Below, one piece after another: positions 9,630 through 21,600 of a DNA stretch of 58,559 nucleotides (position 1 is its first letter; the number at the start of each line of letters is the position of its first letter). Both the position numbers and the translations under genes were made by a program. This DNA is from Lachnospiraceae bacterium AM48-27BH. Lineage in GTDB: Bacteria > Bacillota > Clostridia > Lachnospirales > Lachnospiraceae. Under the pieces are notes generated by a model. It did not search any database and was not told the origin of the DNA. It worked only from the letters and a program-made list of their open reading frames with translations. Where the stretch lies: positions 1 through 58,559 of the forward strand of contig QUFC01000026.1 of assembly GCA_003478355.1 (NCBI GenBank), written 5' to 3'.

Positions 9630-11763
9630 GTTGGTAATCGCTGAAAAACCGTCTGTTGCCCAGAGTTTGGCTGCGGTGATCGGCGCAACTGCCCGTAAGG
9701 ACGGGTATCTGGAGGGAAACGGCTGGCGTGTCAGCTGGTGCGTGGGTCATCTGGCCGGTCTTGCGGATGCAGACAGCTATGACCCCAAGTACGCAAAGTG
9801 GCGATATGATGACCTGCCTATTCTGCCGGAGCATTGGCAGATGGTGGTGGGAAAGGATAAGAAAAAGCAGTTTGATATTCTCAAAAAGCTGATGAACGCC
9901 CCGGATGTGATGGAAGTGGTAAATGCCTGTGATGCCGGACGCGAGGGTGAGCTGATCTTCCGCAGCGTCTATGAGCTGGCAGGCTGCCGAAAGCCCATGA
10001 AACGCCTCTGGATTTCTTCGATGGAGGACTCCGCCATAAGGGAGGGCTTTGCAAACCTGCGCCCCGGTGCGGACTATGACGGACTTAGGGATGCTGCCCT
10101 CTGCCGTGCCAAGGCCGACTGGCTGGTGGGGATCAATGCCACAAGGCTTTTTTCCGTGCTGTATCACCGTACCCTCAACATCGGGCGCGTGATGTCCCCA
10201 ACGCTGGCACTCATTGTCCAGCGAGAAGCTGAGATCGACACTTTTAAGCCGGTTCCCTTTTATACCGTGGCGCTGGAGCTGCCCGGTCTTACCGTATCCG
10301 GGGAGCGCATGGCGGATAAAGCTGCTGCCGAACAGCTGAAAGAAGCCTGTCAGGGTGCAAATGTCACAATCAAAAAGGTGGAGCGCAAAGAAAAGTCCGA
10401 AAAGCCACCTGCCCTTTATGACCTGACTACTCTGCAAAGAGATGCCAACCGCCTGCTTGGATTTACGGCCCAGCAGACCCTGGACTATCTGCAAAGCCTG
10501 TATGAAAAGAAGCTCTGCACCTATCCCCGTACTGACAGCCGCTATCTGACCGGTGATATGGCAGACAGCCTGCCGGTGTTGGTGAATCTGGTTGCCAATG
10601 CTATGCCGTTTCGCAAAGGGATCGCCATTACCTGTGATCCGCAGACAGTCATCAACGATAAGAAAGTAACCGACCACCACGCAGTAATCCCTACCAGAAA
10701 TCTCAAGGATGCAGACCTTTCTGCCCTTCCTGCGGGAGAAAAAGCGGTGCTGGAGCTGGTGGCCCTGCGTCTGCTGTGTGCCGTGGCCCAGCCCCATATC
10801 TATTCGGAAACCGTTGTGATTGCAGCGTGTGCCGGTAGGGAGTTTACCGCCAAAGGAAAAACGGTGAAGCACCCCGGATGGAAAGCACTGGAGGACGCCT
10901 ACCGTGCCAAAATGAAGGATGCAGAGCCGAAAAAAGAGGGGGCAGAGAAAGCCCTGCCGGAGCTGACCGAAGGACAGACCCTTTCGGTTGTTGCTGCAAT
11001 CGTCAAAGAAGGCAAAAGCAGTCCGCCCCTGCACTTTACGGAGGACACTCTGTTGTCCGCGATGGAGACTGCCGGAAAAGAGGATATGCCGGAGGATGCC
11101 GAGCGAAAGGGTCTGGGGACACCGGCCACCCGTGCCGGTATTTTGGAAAAGCTGGTATCTGCCGGTTTTCTGGAACGAAAAAAGAGCAGGAAAACGGTGC
11201 AGCTTCTCCCTTCCCACGATGCAGTTTCCCTGATCACCGTTCTGCCGGAACAGCTGCAATCGCCGCTTCTGACTGCCGAGTGGGAGTACCGACTGGGCGA
11301 GATCGAGCGCGGGCAGCTTGCCCCAGAGGAGTTTCTGGACGGGATCAGCACCATGCTGAAAGACCTGGTGGGAACTTATCAGGTCATCAGGGGAACTGAG
11401 TACCTGTTCACTCCGCCCCGTGAGGTGGTGGGCAAATGCCCTCGCTGCGGCGGTGAAGTTGCAGAACTGCAAAAAGGCTTCTTCTGTCAGAATGATTCTT
11501 GCAAATTTGCAATCTGGAAAAACAACAAATGGTGGGCTGCCAAGAAAAAACAGCCGACCAAAGCTGTGGTGTCTGCGCTGCTGAACGATGGCCGTGTCCG
11601 TGTGACGGGCTATATTCGGAGAAAACCGGAAAGACCTACGATGCCGCTGTGGTTTTGGAGGATGATGGACAGTACGCCAACTTCAAGCTGGAATTTGACC
11701 AGCGGAAAGGAGGCAGCCGATGAAGCTCTCTTTAGTGGAACGGGAAACCATTCTCCTCTATAA
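9619..11763 (+). CDS. topB: DNA topoisomerase III (TopB), tail frameshifted
   Basis: Type IA topoisomerase that relaxes and decatenates DNA, a regular ICE replication/transfer gene. ATG 9619 is preferred over ATG 9610 because GGGAGG lies 9 bases before it. It has the N-terminal IAEKPSVAQSL, a TOPRIM motif (NACDAGREGELIF), the catalytic Tyr at about residue 302 in CTYPRTDSR, and a C-terminal zinc ribbon (CPRCGG...CQNDSC). After residue 664 the frame is lost: one missing C at 11610 (GGGCTATATT) changes the tail. Restored, the gene ends at 11723 (KLEFDQRKGGSR), overlapping the next ATG; as read it runs to 11763 with about 50 wrong residues. The core should be functional. Confidence 0.9.
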   Translation: MRYKLVIAEKPSVAQSLAAVIGATARKDGYLEGNGWRVSWCVGHLAGLADADSYDPKYAKWRYDDLPILPEHWQMVVGKDKKKQFDILKKLMNAPDVMEVVNACDAGREGELIFRSVYELAGCRKPMKRLWISSMEDSAIREGFANLRPGADYDGLRDAALCRAKADWLVGINATRLFSVLYHRTLNIGRVMSPTLALIVQREAEIDTFKPVPFYTVALELPGLTVSGERMADKAAAEQLKEACQGANVTIKKVERKEKSEKPPALYDLTTLQRDANRLLGFTAQQTLDYLQSLYEKKLCTYPRTDSRYLTGDMADSLPVLVNLVANAMPFRKGIAITCDPQTVINDKKVTDHHAVIPTRNLKDADLSALPAGEKAVLELVALRLLCAVAQPHIYSETVVIAACAGREFTAKGKTVKHPGWKALEDAYRAKMKDAEPKKEGAEKALPELTEGQTLSVVAAIVKEGKSSPPLHFTEDTLLSAMETAGKEDMPEDAERKGLGTPATRAGILEKLVSAGFLERKKSRKTVQLLPSHDAVSLITVLPEQLQSPLLTAEWEYRLGEIERGQLAPEEFLDGISTMLKDLVGTYQVIRGTEYLFTPPREVVGKCPRCGGEVAELQKGFFCQNDSCKFAIWKNNKWWAAKKKQPTKAVVSALLNDGRVRVTGYIRRKPERPTMPLWFWRMMDSTPTSSWNLTSGKEAADEALFSGTGNHSPL

Positions 11764-11998
11764 CCAGGCAGAACCAATGGCTGAGATCTATACTCATGAT
11801 CCCCGTCTGATGGAGAAGCTGGATCTGCTGGCAAAAAAGCACCCCGACCAGATCACCCGAAAGGACGCCCATAACTTTACCGTCCCAAAGCGGTGTGTAT
11901 CAGTCAGGGAGCCATATAGCGCAGAACGCCGCAAAGCCGCCAGTGAGCGTGCGAAAGCTGCCGGATACCAGCCCCCTGTGAGAAAGTCCGGCAGTTAA
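11720..11998 (+). CDS. Small conserved ICE protein
   Basis: A 92-residue basic protein. Its ATG overlaps the restored topB stop (ATGA at 11720-11723), which supports both the topB repair and this start. It has a helical N-terminus and a Lys/Arg-rich C-terminus (ERRKAASERAKAAG). Similar ORFs occur between topB and the CHC2 gene in related elements. It may bind nucleic acid, but nothing more can be said. Confidence 0.7.
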   Translation: MKLSLVERETILLYNQAEPMAEIYTHDPRLMEKLDLLAKKHPDQITRKDAHNFTVPKRCVSVREPYSAERRKAASERAKAAGYQPPVRKSGS

Positions 11999-12004
11999 AG
12001 GCAC

Positions 12005-15000
12005 ATGACAGAGAATGTATTTGAAGCAGTCAAGCAGTCGGTCAGCACCAGAGATGCGGCAGCGTTTTATGGGATCGAGGTCAAACGAAATGGCATGGCC
12101 TGCTGTCCCTTTCACGATGATAAGAACCCCAGCATGAAGATAGACCAGCGGTTCCACTGCTTTGGCTGCGGTGAAGATGGAGATGTGATCGACTTTACCG
12201 CAAAGCTCTTTGACCTCTCCCCAAAAGAAGCGGCGGAGAAACTGGCACAGGACTTTGGCCTGATCTATGACAGTCAGGCCCCTCCCCGTAGGAGATATGT
12301 CCGGCAGAAAACAGAGGCACAAAAGTTTCGGGAGGACCGGCAGCGGTGTTATCGCGTACTGTCCGATTACTACTATCTGCTGAAAAAATGGGAGGCCGAC
12401 AATTCTCCCCGGACACCGGAGGAAGAACCGCACCCCCGTTTTGTGGAAGCAATCCAGGAGAAAACCTATGTAGAGTACCTGTTGGACCTTTTTCTTTATG
12501 AAAGTGAAGAAGAACAAAAGGCATGGATTGCAGAACACACAGCAGAAATCACACATTTGGAAAGGAGATTGAAAATCATGGCTGAGAACAAACCCACCAA
12601 CCGAGAGCGGCTAAGGGAAATCACAGATGGCATCGAGCAGGGCATCAAGGAACTGTTTGAGAGTGAAAAGTATATGCGCTATCTGTCCGTCATGTCCCGC
12701 TTCCACCGCTATTCGGTAAACAACACCATGCTCATCTATATGCAGAAGCCGGACGCCACTTTGGTAGCCGGATACAATAAGTGGAAAGACCAGTTTGAGC
12801 GTCATGTTAAAAAGGGAGAGCATGGCATTACCATCATTGCTCCCACACCATATAAGAAGAAAATCGAGGAGCAGAAACTGGACCCGGATACCAAGGCTCC
12901 GATTTTGGATAAAGACGGAAAGATCGTCACAGAGGAAAAAGAAATCGAGATCCCCATGTTTCGCCCGGTCAAGGTCTTTGATGTGAGCCAGACCGACGGG
13001 AAACCTTTGCCTGAGCTTGCTTCCTCCCTTTCCGGCAATGTGCCAAATTATGAGGCATTCATGGAGGCTCTGCGCCGCAGTGCGCCGGTGCCGATCACTT
13101 TTGAAGCAATGGCCGCCGATACGGACGGCTATTTTTCTGCCGATCATCAGAAAATCGCCATTCGTCAGGGCATGAGTGAGGTGCAGACGGTTTCGGCCAC
13201 AGTACACGAGATTGCCCACAGCAAGCTCCACAATCAGAAAAAGATTCAGATTGCCAATGACGAGCAATATCAGGAGATCGAGCTGTTTGATAAACCCGGT
13301 CTGTTCTCCAATGGGCGGATTGTCCGTGATAATCTGCCGGAGGGCGTTTATTGCTATGACCTGCGCGGTTCTGACTACGACCCCGGAGAGCCGGTCTGTG
13401 TAGAAGAACAAGTAGTTGTAAACCATGCAGGTTCCGTTCTGCTGACAGAGCCGCTGGAGCTGGCGGAAGATGGACGCCTGATGCTGACCGAGGAAGAAGG
13501 GCTGAATTTTGTTGGCGGCTTTTCTACCCTCACCCAGTTTTTGCAAGAACAGAGGAAAGACCGCCACACGGAGGAAGTGGAGGCTGAAAGCATCTCCTAT
13601 GCGGTCTGCAAATATTTTGGCATTGAGACCGGAGAAAACAGCTTCGGCTATATTGCAAGCTGGAGTCAGGGCAAGGAACTGAAAGAGCTGAGAGCCAGTT
13701 TGGAGACCATCAATAAGACCTCCGGCACTTTGATCTCTGACATTGAGCGCCACTATAAGGAAATCTGCAAAGAGCGTGGGATTGATCCCCATGCAAAGGC
13801 AGAGCCGGAAACCGCCCCGATAGAGCAGCCAACCGGCAATCTGACTTACTATGTGGCAGAGTGCATGGAGTTTCCAAACCTCGGAGAATACCACGATAAC
13901 CTGTCTTTGGAGGAGGCGGTCCGCATCTATCAGGAAATTCCGGCAGAGCGAATGAACGGGATCAAAGGAATTGGTTTTGAGCTGAAAGACGGAAGCGACT
14001 ATGAAGGACCGTTTCCGATTTTGACCGGGCAGACCATTGACCTGGACACTATTCAGGCAATCGACTATTACCGTGACAATCCGCTGGTACAGAAAGCGGT
14101 AAAGGAACTGGCTGCGACCATGCCGGAAATGGAGGTACTGGGGGCGGATGCCAACCAGCAGGAGGCTTTGTTTCTGATCAACGATACTACCTATCTTCAT
14201 ATCCAACCTTGTGACAGCGGATGGGACTACACTCTTTACGATGCTGCGTCCATGAAAGAGCTGGATGGTGGTCAGCTGGATATGTCGGAGCTTTCCCGCA
14301 AAAATGCAGTTCTCCAGATTTGTGATGACAACAATCTGGACAGCACTTCGCTCAGACACGCTCCTATGTCCATGATTGAGACCTTGCAGGAAGCGGCCTA
14401 TCAGCAAATGCAGGCAGAGACCAGTCAGATGATTGCTTCTTCCCAGTTGCCGGAGGCACAGGAGCAGGCACTGGATGAATACCCCATGCCGGATGAGCAG
14501 GTCTCCACACCGGATATGCAGGAATATGGCTACTCCTATGATGGGATGCTCCCTGTTACCAGAGAACGGGCGCTGGAACTGGATGCCGCCGGTTTGACCG
14601 TCTATGTGCTGCATGAGGACAATACGGAGAGCATGGTGTTTGACCCGCAGGAAATCATGGATCATGGCGGTCTTTTCGGTGTGGACCATGAGGAATGGGA
14701 GAAAAGCCCTCAGTTCCACGAAAAGGTCATGGAGCGTCAGGAACATCAGCAGGAACGCGAACAGGCATTTCTATCCCAGAACAGAGATTGCTTTGCCATC
14801 TATCAGGTGAGCCGTGACGATCCGCAGAATGTGCGCTTTATGAATCTGGATTGGTTAAAGTCCCATGACATTTCCATAGACCGCAGCAATTATGACCTCA
14901 TTTACACAGCTCCGCTAAGTGCGTCTGGCACTGTGCCGGAGCAGTTGGAAAAACTCTATCAGCAATTCAATCTGGAAAAGCCCGTGGACTTTCGCAGTCC

Positions 15001-15372
15001 CTCCATGAGTGTCAGTGACATCGTTGCGATCAAGCAGGATGGTAAGGTATCCTATCATTACTGTGACAGTGTTGGCTTTACCCAGATCCCCGGATTTCTG
15101 CCGGAAAATCCGCTGAAAAATGCGGAGATGGCCGTGGAGGATGATTACGGCATGATCGACGGTATCATCAATAATGGCGTAAAGGAACCTACGGTGGCAG
15201 AGCTGGAACAGCAGGCCCGCAGCGGTCAGCCCATTTCCCTGATGGATCTGGCTGCCGCTGCCCATCGGGAGGAACGGGAAAAGAAAAAGTCCGTCATGGA
15301 GCAGCTGAAAAGCCAGCCAAGGCAGAACACAAAAAGACAGCGCCAAAAAAGAGTGCAGAAAGGGAGATTTGA
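12005..15372 (+). CDS. CHC2 zinc-finger / ArdC-like primase-associated protein
   Basis: A large protein combining a DnaG-type CHC2 zinc finger (residues 33-55: CCPFH...HCFGC) with, from about residue 192, an ArdC-like N-terminal domain (YMRYLSVMSRFHRYSVNNTM) and a zincin-type motif HEIAH (TVSATVHEIAHSKLH), then YodL/LPD-type repeats. Likely role: priming or protection of transferred single-stranded DNA. The CHC2 part and the rest are in one frame, yet GGAAAGGAG sits 10 bases before the ATG at 12578, so two proteins may be made. As read, the frame continues to 15589 into the next gene. Restoring one A in the run at 15331-15335 gives an end at TGA 15370-15372, two bases before the next ATG. Confidence 0.8.
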
Positions 15373-15373
15373 T

Positions 15374-15589
15374 ATGGGAAACTTTACTTTTGAGGAAATA
15401 AACCTGATGTGCATTTACAATACCGGTAGCCGCACCGGACTGATCGAAGCTCTGACTGAGATGTGCGGTGAACTGGCCCCGGAGGAAAGCGAGCTGCGGG
15501 AGTTGACAGACAGCGCACTGGGCAAGCTCCAGGCCATGAGTGATGCCGAGTTTGCCGAGCTGGAGTTGTACCCGGATTTCGACCAGTAA
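15374..15589 (+). CDS. Transposon-transfer assisting family protein
   Basis: A 71-residue protein starting MGNFTFEEINLMCIYNTGSR, the signature of the transposon-transfer assisting family of Tn1549-like elements. AAGGGAG lies about 8 bases before ATG 15374. In the sequence as given it is fused in frame to the upstream CHC2/ArdC-like protein, but that fusion depends on one missing A and is probably not real. The role in transfer is inferred from the family name only. Confidence 0.8.
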   Translation: MGNFTFEEINLMCIYNTGSRTGLIEALTEMCGELAPEESELRELTDSALGKLQAMSDAEFAELELYPDFDQ

Positions 15590-15665
15590 ACACCATAGTC
15601 GCAGGGATGGGGTGGCAATATGCTACCCCACCTTTACCCCAAAACCGAAAGGAGGACAGAACACT

Positions 15666-18600
15666 ATGCCAACCAAAGCTGAACTATATGCACAGATGGC
15701 GGAGAAAGTGGCAACGCAACTCACTGGAAGCTGGCAGGAATGGGCAGGGTTCCTTACTACGGCAGCCCGACTTTACAAGTACCCGTTCCATGAGCAGCTG
15801 ATGATCTACGCCCAGCGCCCGGACGCTACCGCCTGTGCAGAGTACGATTTGTGGAATGAAAAGATGGGCCGGTATGTAAGGCGCGGCTCCAAGGGAATCG
15901 CTCTGGTGGACGATTCCGGGGACAGACCCCGCCTGCGCTATGTTTTTGATATTTCCGACACCGGAACCCGTGAACATTCCCGCACTCCCTGGCTGTGGCA
16001 GCTGGAGGAGCGCCATCTGGATTCGGTGCAGGCCATGCTTGAGCGCACCTATGATGTTTCCGGTGATGACCTTGCCGGACAGCTCACCGAGGTAGCCGGA
16101 AAACTGGCTGAGGAATACTGGACGGAGCATCAGCAGGACTTCTTCTATATCGTTGACGGTTCCTTTTTGGAGGAATATGATGAGTTTAACATCGGAGTAC
16201 AGTTCAAGGCAGCAGCCACCGTCAGCATCACTTACGCTTTGATGTCCCGCTGCGGACTGGAGCCGGAACGCTACTTCGACCACGAAGATTTCATGGCAAT
16301 CTTTGATTTCAATACCCCGTCCACCATCGGGGCGCTGGGAACAGCGGTCAGCCAGATCAACCAGCAGGTGCTGAGGCAGATCGGCGTTACCGTCCGAAAT
16401 GCAGAGCGCGAAGCCAACCAAGAAAGGAGCAAACAAGATGAACAATCCCATGACCTATATCCAGAACGGAGACTATCTGATTCCCGACCTGAAGTTGAGC
16501 CAGCAGCCGGAGAAACCCTTGGGCAAGTACGGAAGGATGAGGAAAACCTACCTGAAGGAACACCGTCCCATCCTCTACAACCAGATGCTGCTGAGCGAGA
16601 AGCTGTACCCGCACCTTCTGGAGATCGACGAGACCGCCCAGAGCAGACTGGAGCAGATGATGCCCCAGCTGGCGAAGGAAGCGGGAGCCACCGAGGAACT
16701 GAAAGCCAGCGATCCCATGAAGTGGGTGGGGCTGATGAACACCTGCAAAGCTCAGGCCGAGGAAATCCTGATGGCGGAGCTTATCAACAGCTGACCCTAA
16801 ACCTGTTCCTTTCCGAAGCGGAGCAGATCCAATCCATAGATGAAGCAGAGAATGTAGCGCATACATCCTCTGCTTTTTCTTTTGCCCAAAATGATATTGA
16901 CCATGTGCTGCGTTTGGGCGGCAATACAGATCGTCAGAGGGAGCGTGTGGTTGCAGCATTTGAAAAGCAGAAAACCACCGCTGAGATTGCCGAGATACTG
17001 AAAACGCTGTACCACGGCGGCAACGGCCTTGGCAGTGTGAGTGCATGGTATGCCGAGGATGGTATCCATCTTTCCCACGGGAAGTCTGTCCGTTATGACA
17101 GGTCTGCCCAGATCATTTCTTGGGAGCGCGCCGCAGAGCGTATCGGGGAGCTTTTGGAAAGTGGTCAGTTTGCCTCCAATGTGGAGCTTGCAGAAGCGGC
17201 AGGCTATGAACGCTCCCTCCTCTCGGAAAAGCTCTGGCATCTGTATCACGATCTCAGTGAGGACGCCAGAAAAGCCGGATATTTGTCCTGCCTGTCAGAG
17301 ATCAAAGGCAATGGTTTCCCGGAGGAGACCCGCCGCCTGACGGAGCAGCTGAGTGACCCGGCTTTCCGCCAGACCCTCAAGGAAGAATACGCTGCCTTCT
17401 GGACTGCCTATCAGCAGGACCGTGACCTGTTGCGTTTTCACTATCATAGACCGAGGGAGATCTGGGAGAACCTGAAGGACCTTGACCTGCCCCGCAGGAC
17501 CTTTTCTTCAGAGCTTTCCCAAGTGCCAACCGTTCAGCACTTCATTACCGAGGATGAGACCGACGCCGCTATGACCGGCGGCAGCAGTTTCGCCGGAGGA
17601 AAAGGCCGCATCTATGCGTTCTTCATGGCAAACCATACGGATAAGGAGAAAGTGAGATTCCTCAAAGACGAGTATGGCATTGGCGGACGCTCTCATGCCT
17701 TGTCCGGCGCAACACACAGCGGCGAAGATCACGATGGGAAAGGACTGCACTATAAAAAGCAGGACTGCCCGGATGTTCATTTAAGCTGGGAAAAGGTTGC
17801 CAAGCGCATTACCTCTCTTGTCCAGAAAGGCCGCTATCTTACCGAACAGGAACAGGCGCAGTATGACAAAATCCAGGCTGAAAAGGAACTGGCAGAAGAA
17901 GATGTCATTCAAACACAGCAGCCGGAGGTGGAGAAAGAAACGCCAAAGCCTATCCTTCGGGAGCAGTTTGAGCAGTATAAGCCTGTGGTGACTGCCGCTA
18001 TTTCCGAGGATGCCGCATACCGCAATGCCTGCGGGCATTCTGACCGTGAAAATGCTGTCATCGAGGGCAATGCCGCTGTGCGCCGTGCGGTTCTTGGTTC
18101 TAAGGATATGGAGCTGATCCGACTCTATTCGGATGTGCCGGAGTTCCGTCAGCGTCTGCACCGGGAAGTGATCGACGAGACCTATCCAAAGCTCCATGAA
18201 CTTCTGCGCCCTCTTTCTCAGGAAGATATTGATACTGCCCTTTGTGCATGGAACGGCAATATCGAGAGTAAACACGCTGTTGTCCGCTATATGAAAGACC
18301 ATGCAAGAGAAAAAGATACCGCCGCATGGCTGGCTCAGGAATACGGCGGCAGTAACAGCAACAGCCTGTTCGTTGTCCGTGCCGGCAGCCCGGAGGAAAC
18401 GCAGCTGCCCTGGACGAAGGTACAGCGCAGGCTTGCCCAGCTCATTCAGGAGGACCGGTTCTATACCGAAGAAGAACAGGACCGTTTTGACGACATCGAC
18501 CCCATCGCCATCCGGGAAGCTCTGGAGGAAAGAGGGATCGTCAACGGCCAGGTGGCAGACCCGGAAAAACTGGACAATGATCCGTTTATCCAACAGGTGA

Positions 18601-21600
18601 TGTCGGATGTAGAGCAGATCGCAGCTGCTGAGACAGAGCAGACTTCCGAAGTTGCTATTTCCGATGAGGAATATGATGCCGTTCGCAGCCCCATTCCACA
18701 AAGAACCTCCTATGACCCTGCCGCCCCGGTTTATGCCGTGGGCGATACCGTGTATATCGAGGATGACGCCTATCAGATCACCGAGCTGCTGGATGATACC
18801 GTGCAGCTTCTGCCCACCGGGATGGTATATCCCATCTACCGGGCAGAGCGCAAAGAACAGTTCGAGCAGCTGCTTCGGGCAGACCGCCGCAATGCTTACT
18901 ATACCGAGTTTCTTCCTACTGACCCGGACAAGGCAGATCAGGACTTGCGGGATGTATTGGCTCATGGACTGATGGATGAAGCGGATAAAAAGCAGATTTC
19001 CACGCTGCTGCAATCCGGCAGGAGTAACAGCGAGATCGCCTACTGGTTGAGCAGAGCCTATTCCGGTGAGATCGAGACACTGAATCTGGAGACCGGCGAT
19101 ATTGCCGATTACCGTACCACGGCACAGGGCATAGAACTGGAAGTCATGGATGCAGAGGAAAAGCGTCTGGCTATGCTGTATTTCCGCTGGGATGAGGTTG
19201 CGCCTTTGCTGCGCGGGATGTATGCCCGTCAGCAGGACGGTTTTGGACAGGAACAGCCCCAACCGGCTACCGAATCCCCAACCTTCCATTCCGAGACCAT
19301 GGCCGTCTATCCGGGCGATAAGAACAATCTGCCTTATGATGTGGTGGTGGAACGACTGCATATCGAGGAGCCGGAGCCACCAGCCCCTGTGACTGAGCCG
19401 GAGAAAACCTTTGAGGAAGTGCTGGACGAACACCCGGTTTCCATTCAGGTCAATGGCCAGTGGCAGACCTTCCCCAATGCCAAAGCTGCCGAGAAAGCCT
19501 CCTATGAGGAATACAAGGCTAACCTGCGCCGCAATGCAAAAAACTTTCGCATTACCGATGAGCATTTGGGCGAAGGCGGTCCGAAAGCCAAGTTCCAGGC
19601 AAATGTCAATGCGATTCGTTTGCTGAAAGAGCTGGAAGCTGCCGGACAGCAGGCAAGCCCCGAACAGCAGGAGGTTCTTTCTCGATACGTGGGCTGGGGC
19701 GGTCTCTCTGATGCGTTTGACCCGGAGAAACCGGCATGGGCTTTAGAGTATGCCCAGCTAAAAGAACTGCTGACCCCGGAGGAATATGCCGCCGCCAGAA
19801 GCTCTACCCTCAACGCCCATTACACCAGCCCTACGGTCATTCAGGCCATCTATGAAGCGGTGGACCGTATGGGATTTGAGACCGGAAATATTCTGGAGCC
19901 GTCTATGGGTGTGGGCAATTTCTTTGGTATGCTGCCGGAGAAAATGCGAAACAGCCGTCTGTACGGCGTGGAGCTGGACCCTGTTTCCGGGCGCATCGCA
20001 AAGCAGCTCTATCCCAAGGCGGACATCACAGTAGGCGGCTTTGAGACCACCGACAGGCGTGACTTCTTTGACCTTGCCATCGGCAATGTACCTTTCGGTC
20101 AGTATCAGGTCAATGACAAAGCCTACAACAAGCTGAATTTCAGTATTCACAACTACTTTTTCGCCAAAGCACTCGACCAGGTGCGTCCCGGTGGCGTGGT
20201 GGCTTTTGTAACCTCCCGTTATACCATGGATGCCAAGGATTCCACCGTGCGCCGCTATCTTGCCCAGCGTGCCGAGCTGCTGGGAGCTATCCGTCTGCCT
20301 AATGACGCGTTCAAAAAGAATGCCGGTGCCGAGGTGGTATCGGACATCATCTTCCTCCAAAAGCGGGATCGCCCGCTGGACATCGTGCCGGAATGGACCC
20401 AGACCGGACAGACGGAGGACGGGTTTGCCATCAACCGGTATTTTATCGACCACCCAGAAATGGTGCTGGGCAGGCAGGAGCCGGTAAGCACTGCTCATGG
20501 TATGGACTACACCGTGAACCCTATCGAGGGACTGGAGCTTTCTGACCAGCTGCATGATGCGGTGAAGTATATTCATGGCACTTATCAGGAGGCAGAGCTG
20601 CCGGAGCTGGGCGAAGGCGAAGCTATTGACACCTCCATTCCTGCCGACCCCAATGTGAAGAACTATTCCTATGCCATTGTAGACGGGCAGGTGTACTACC
20701 GGGAAAACAGCCGTATGGTGCGCCCTGACCTCAACGCCACCGCAGAAGCCCGCGTGAAAGGTCTCGTGGGACTGCGTGATTGTGTGCAGGAACTAATCGA
20801 CCTTCAGATGGACGCAGCGGTTCCGGACAGCACCATTTGGGAGAAGCAGGCGGAACTAAACAGCCTCTATGACAGCTTTTCTGCCAAATACGGTCTCATC
20901 AATGACCGCGCAAACCGTCTGGCCTATGCAGATGATTCTTCCTATTACCTGCTTTGTGCGCTGGAAGTCATCGACGAGGACGGAAAGCTGGAACGCAAGG
21001 CGGATATGTTCACCAAACGGACCATCAAGCCCCATCAGGCGGTGGCTGTGGTGGATACAGCAAGCGAAGCACTGGCGGTGTCTATCTCGGAAAAAGCCTG
21101 CGTGGATATGAGCTATATGAGCCAGCTTACCGGAAAAACAAAAGAAGAACTGGCCGGAGAGCTGCAAGGCGTGATCTTCCGTGTACCGGGACAGTTGGAG
21201 AAAGACGGCACATCCCATTATGTGACTGCTGATGAATACCTTTCCGGCAATGTACGCCGCAAACTGCGTCAGGCGCAGCGGGCGGCACAGCAGGACCCTT
21301 CTTTTGCAGTCAATGTGGAAGCTCTTACCGCCGCCCAGCCCAAAGACCTGGATGCGTCGGAAATTGAGGTGCGTCTGGGCGCTACCTGGATTGACAAGGA
21401 GTACATCCAGCAGTTTATGTACGAGACCTTCAACACCCCGTTTTATCTCCAGCGCAGCATTGAGGTCAACTATTCCTCCTTTACTGCTGAATGGCAGATC
21501 AAGGGGAAATCTTCTGTATCCTACAACGATGTGGCAGCTTATACCACCTACGGAACCAGCCGCGCCAACGCCTACAAGATTCTGGAGGATTCCTTAAACC

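Noticed and set aside
9490..11472. 660-codon open frame on the minus strand opposite topB
   Set aside because: It mirrors the high-GC topB coding frame, has no ribosome site and no recognisable domain, while topB shows clear catalytic motifs.
12611..14746. 711-codon open frame on the minus strand opposite the CHC2/ArdC-like gene
   Set aside because: A shadow of the coding strand. The residues are typical of antisense translation, and the plus-strand frame has the zinc finger and HEIAH motif.
15374..15589. Natural fusion of the CHC2/ArdC-like protein with the transposon-transfer assisting protein
   Set aside because: The join depends on one missing A. Restoring it gives a stop at 15370-15372 and a separate gene with its own ribosome site.
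16387..17046. Minus-strand frame across the tnpV region
   Set aside because: No ribosome site or family resemblance. The two plus-strand frames already explain the coding signal.
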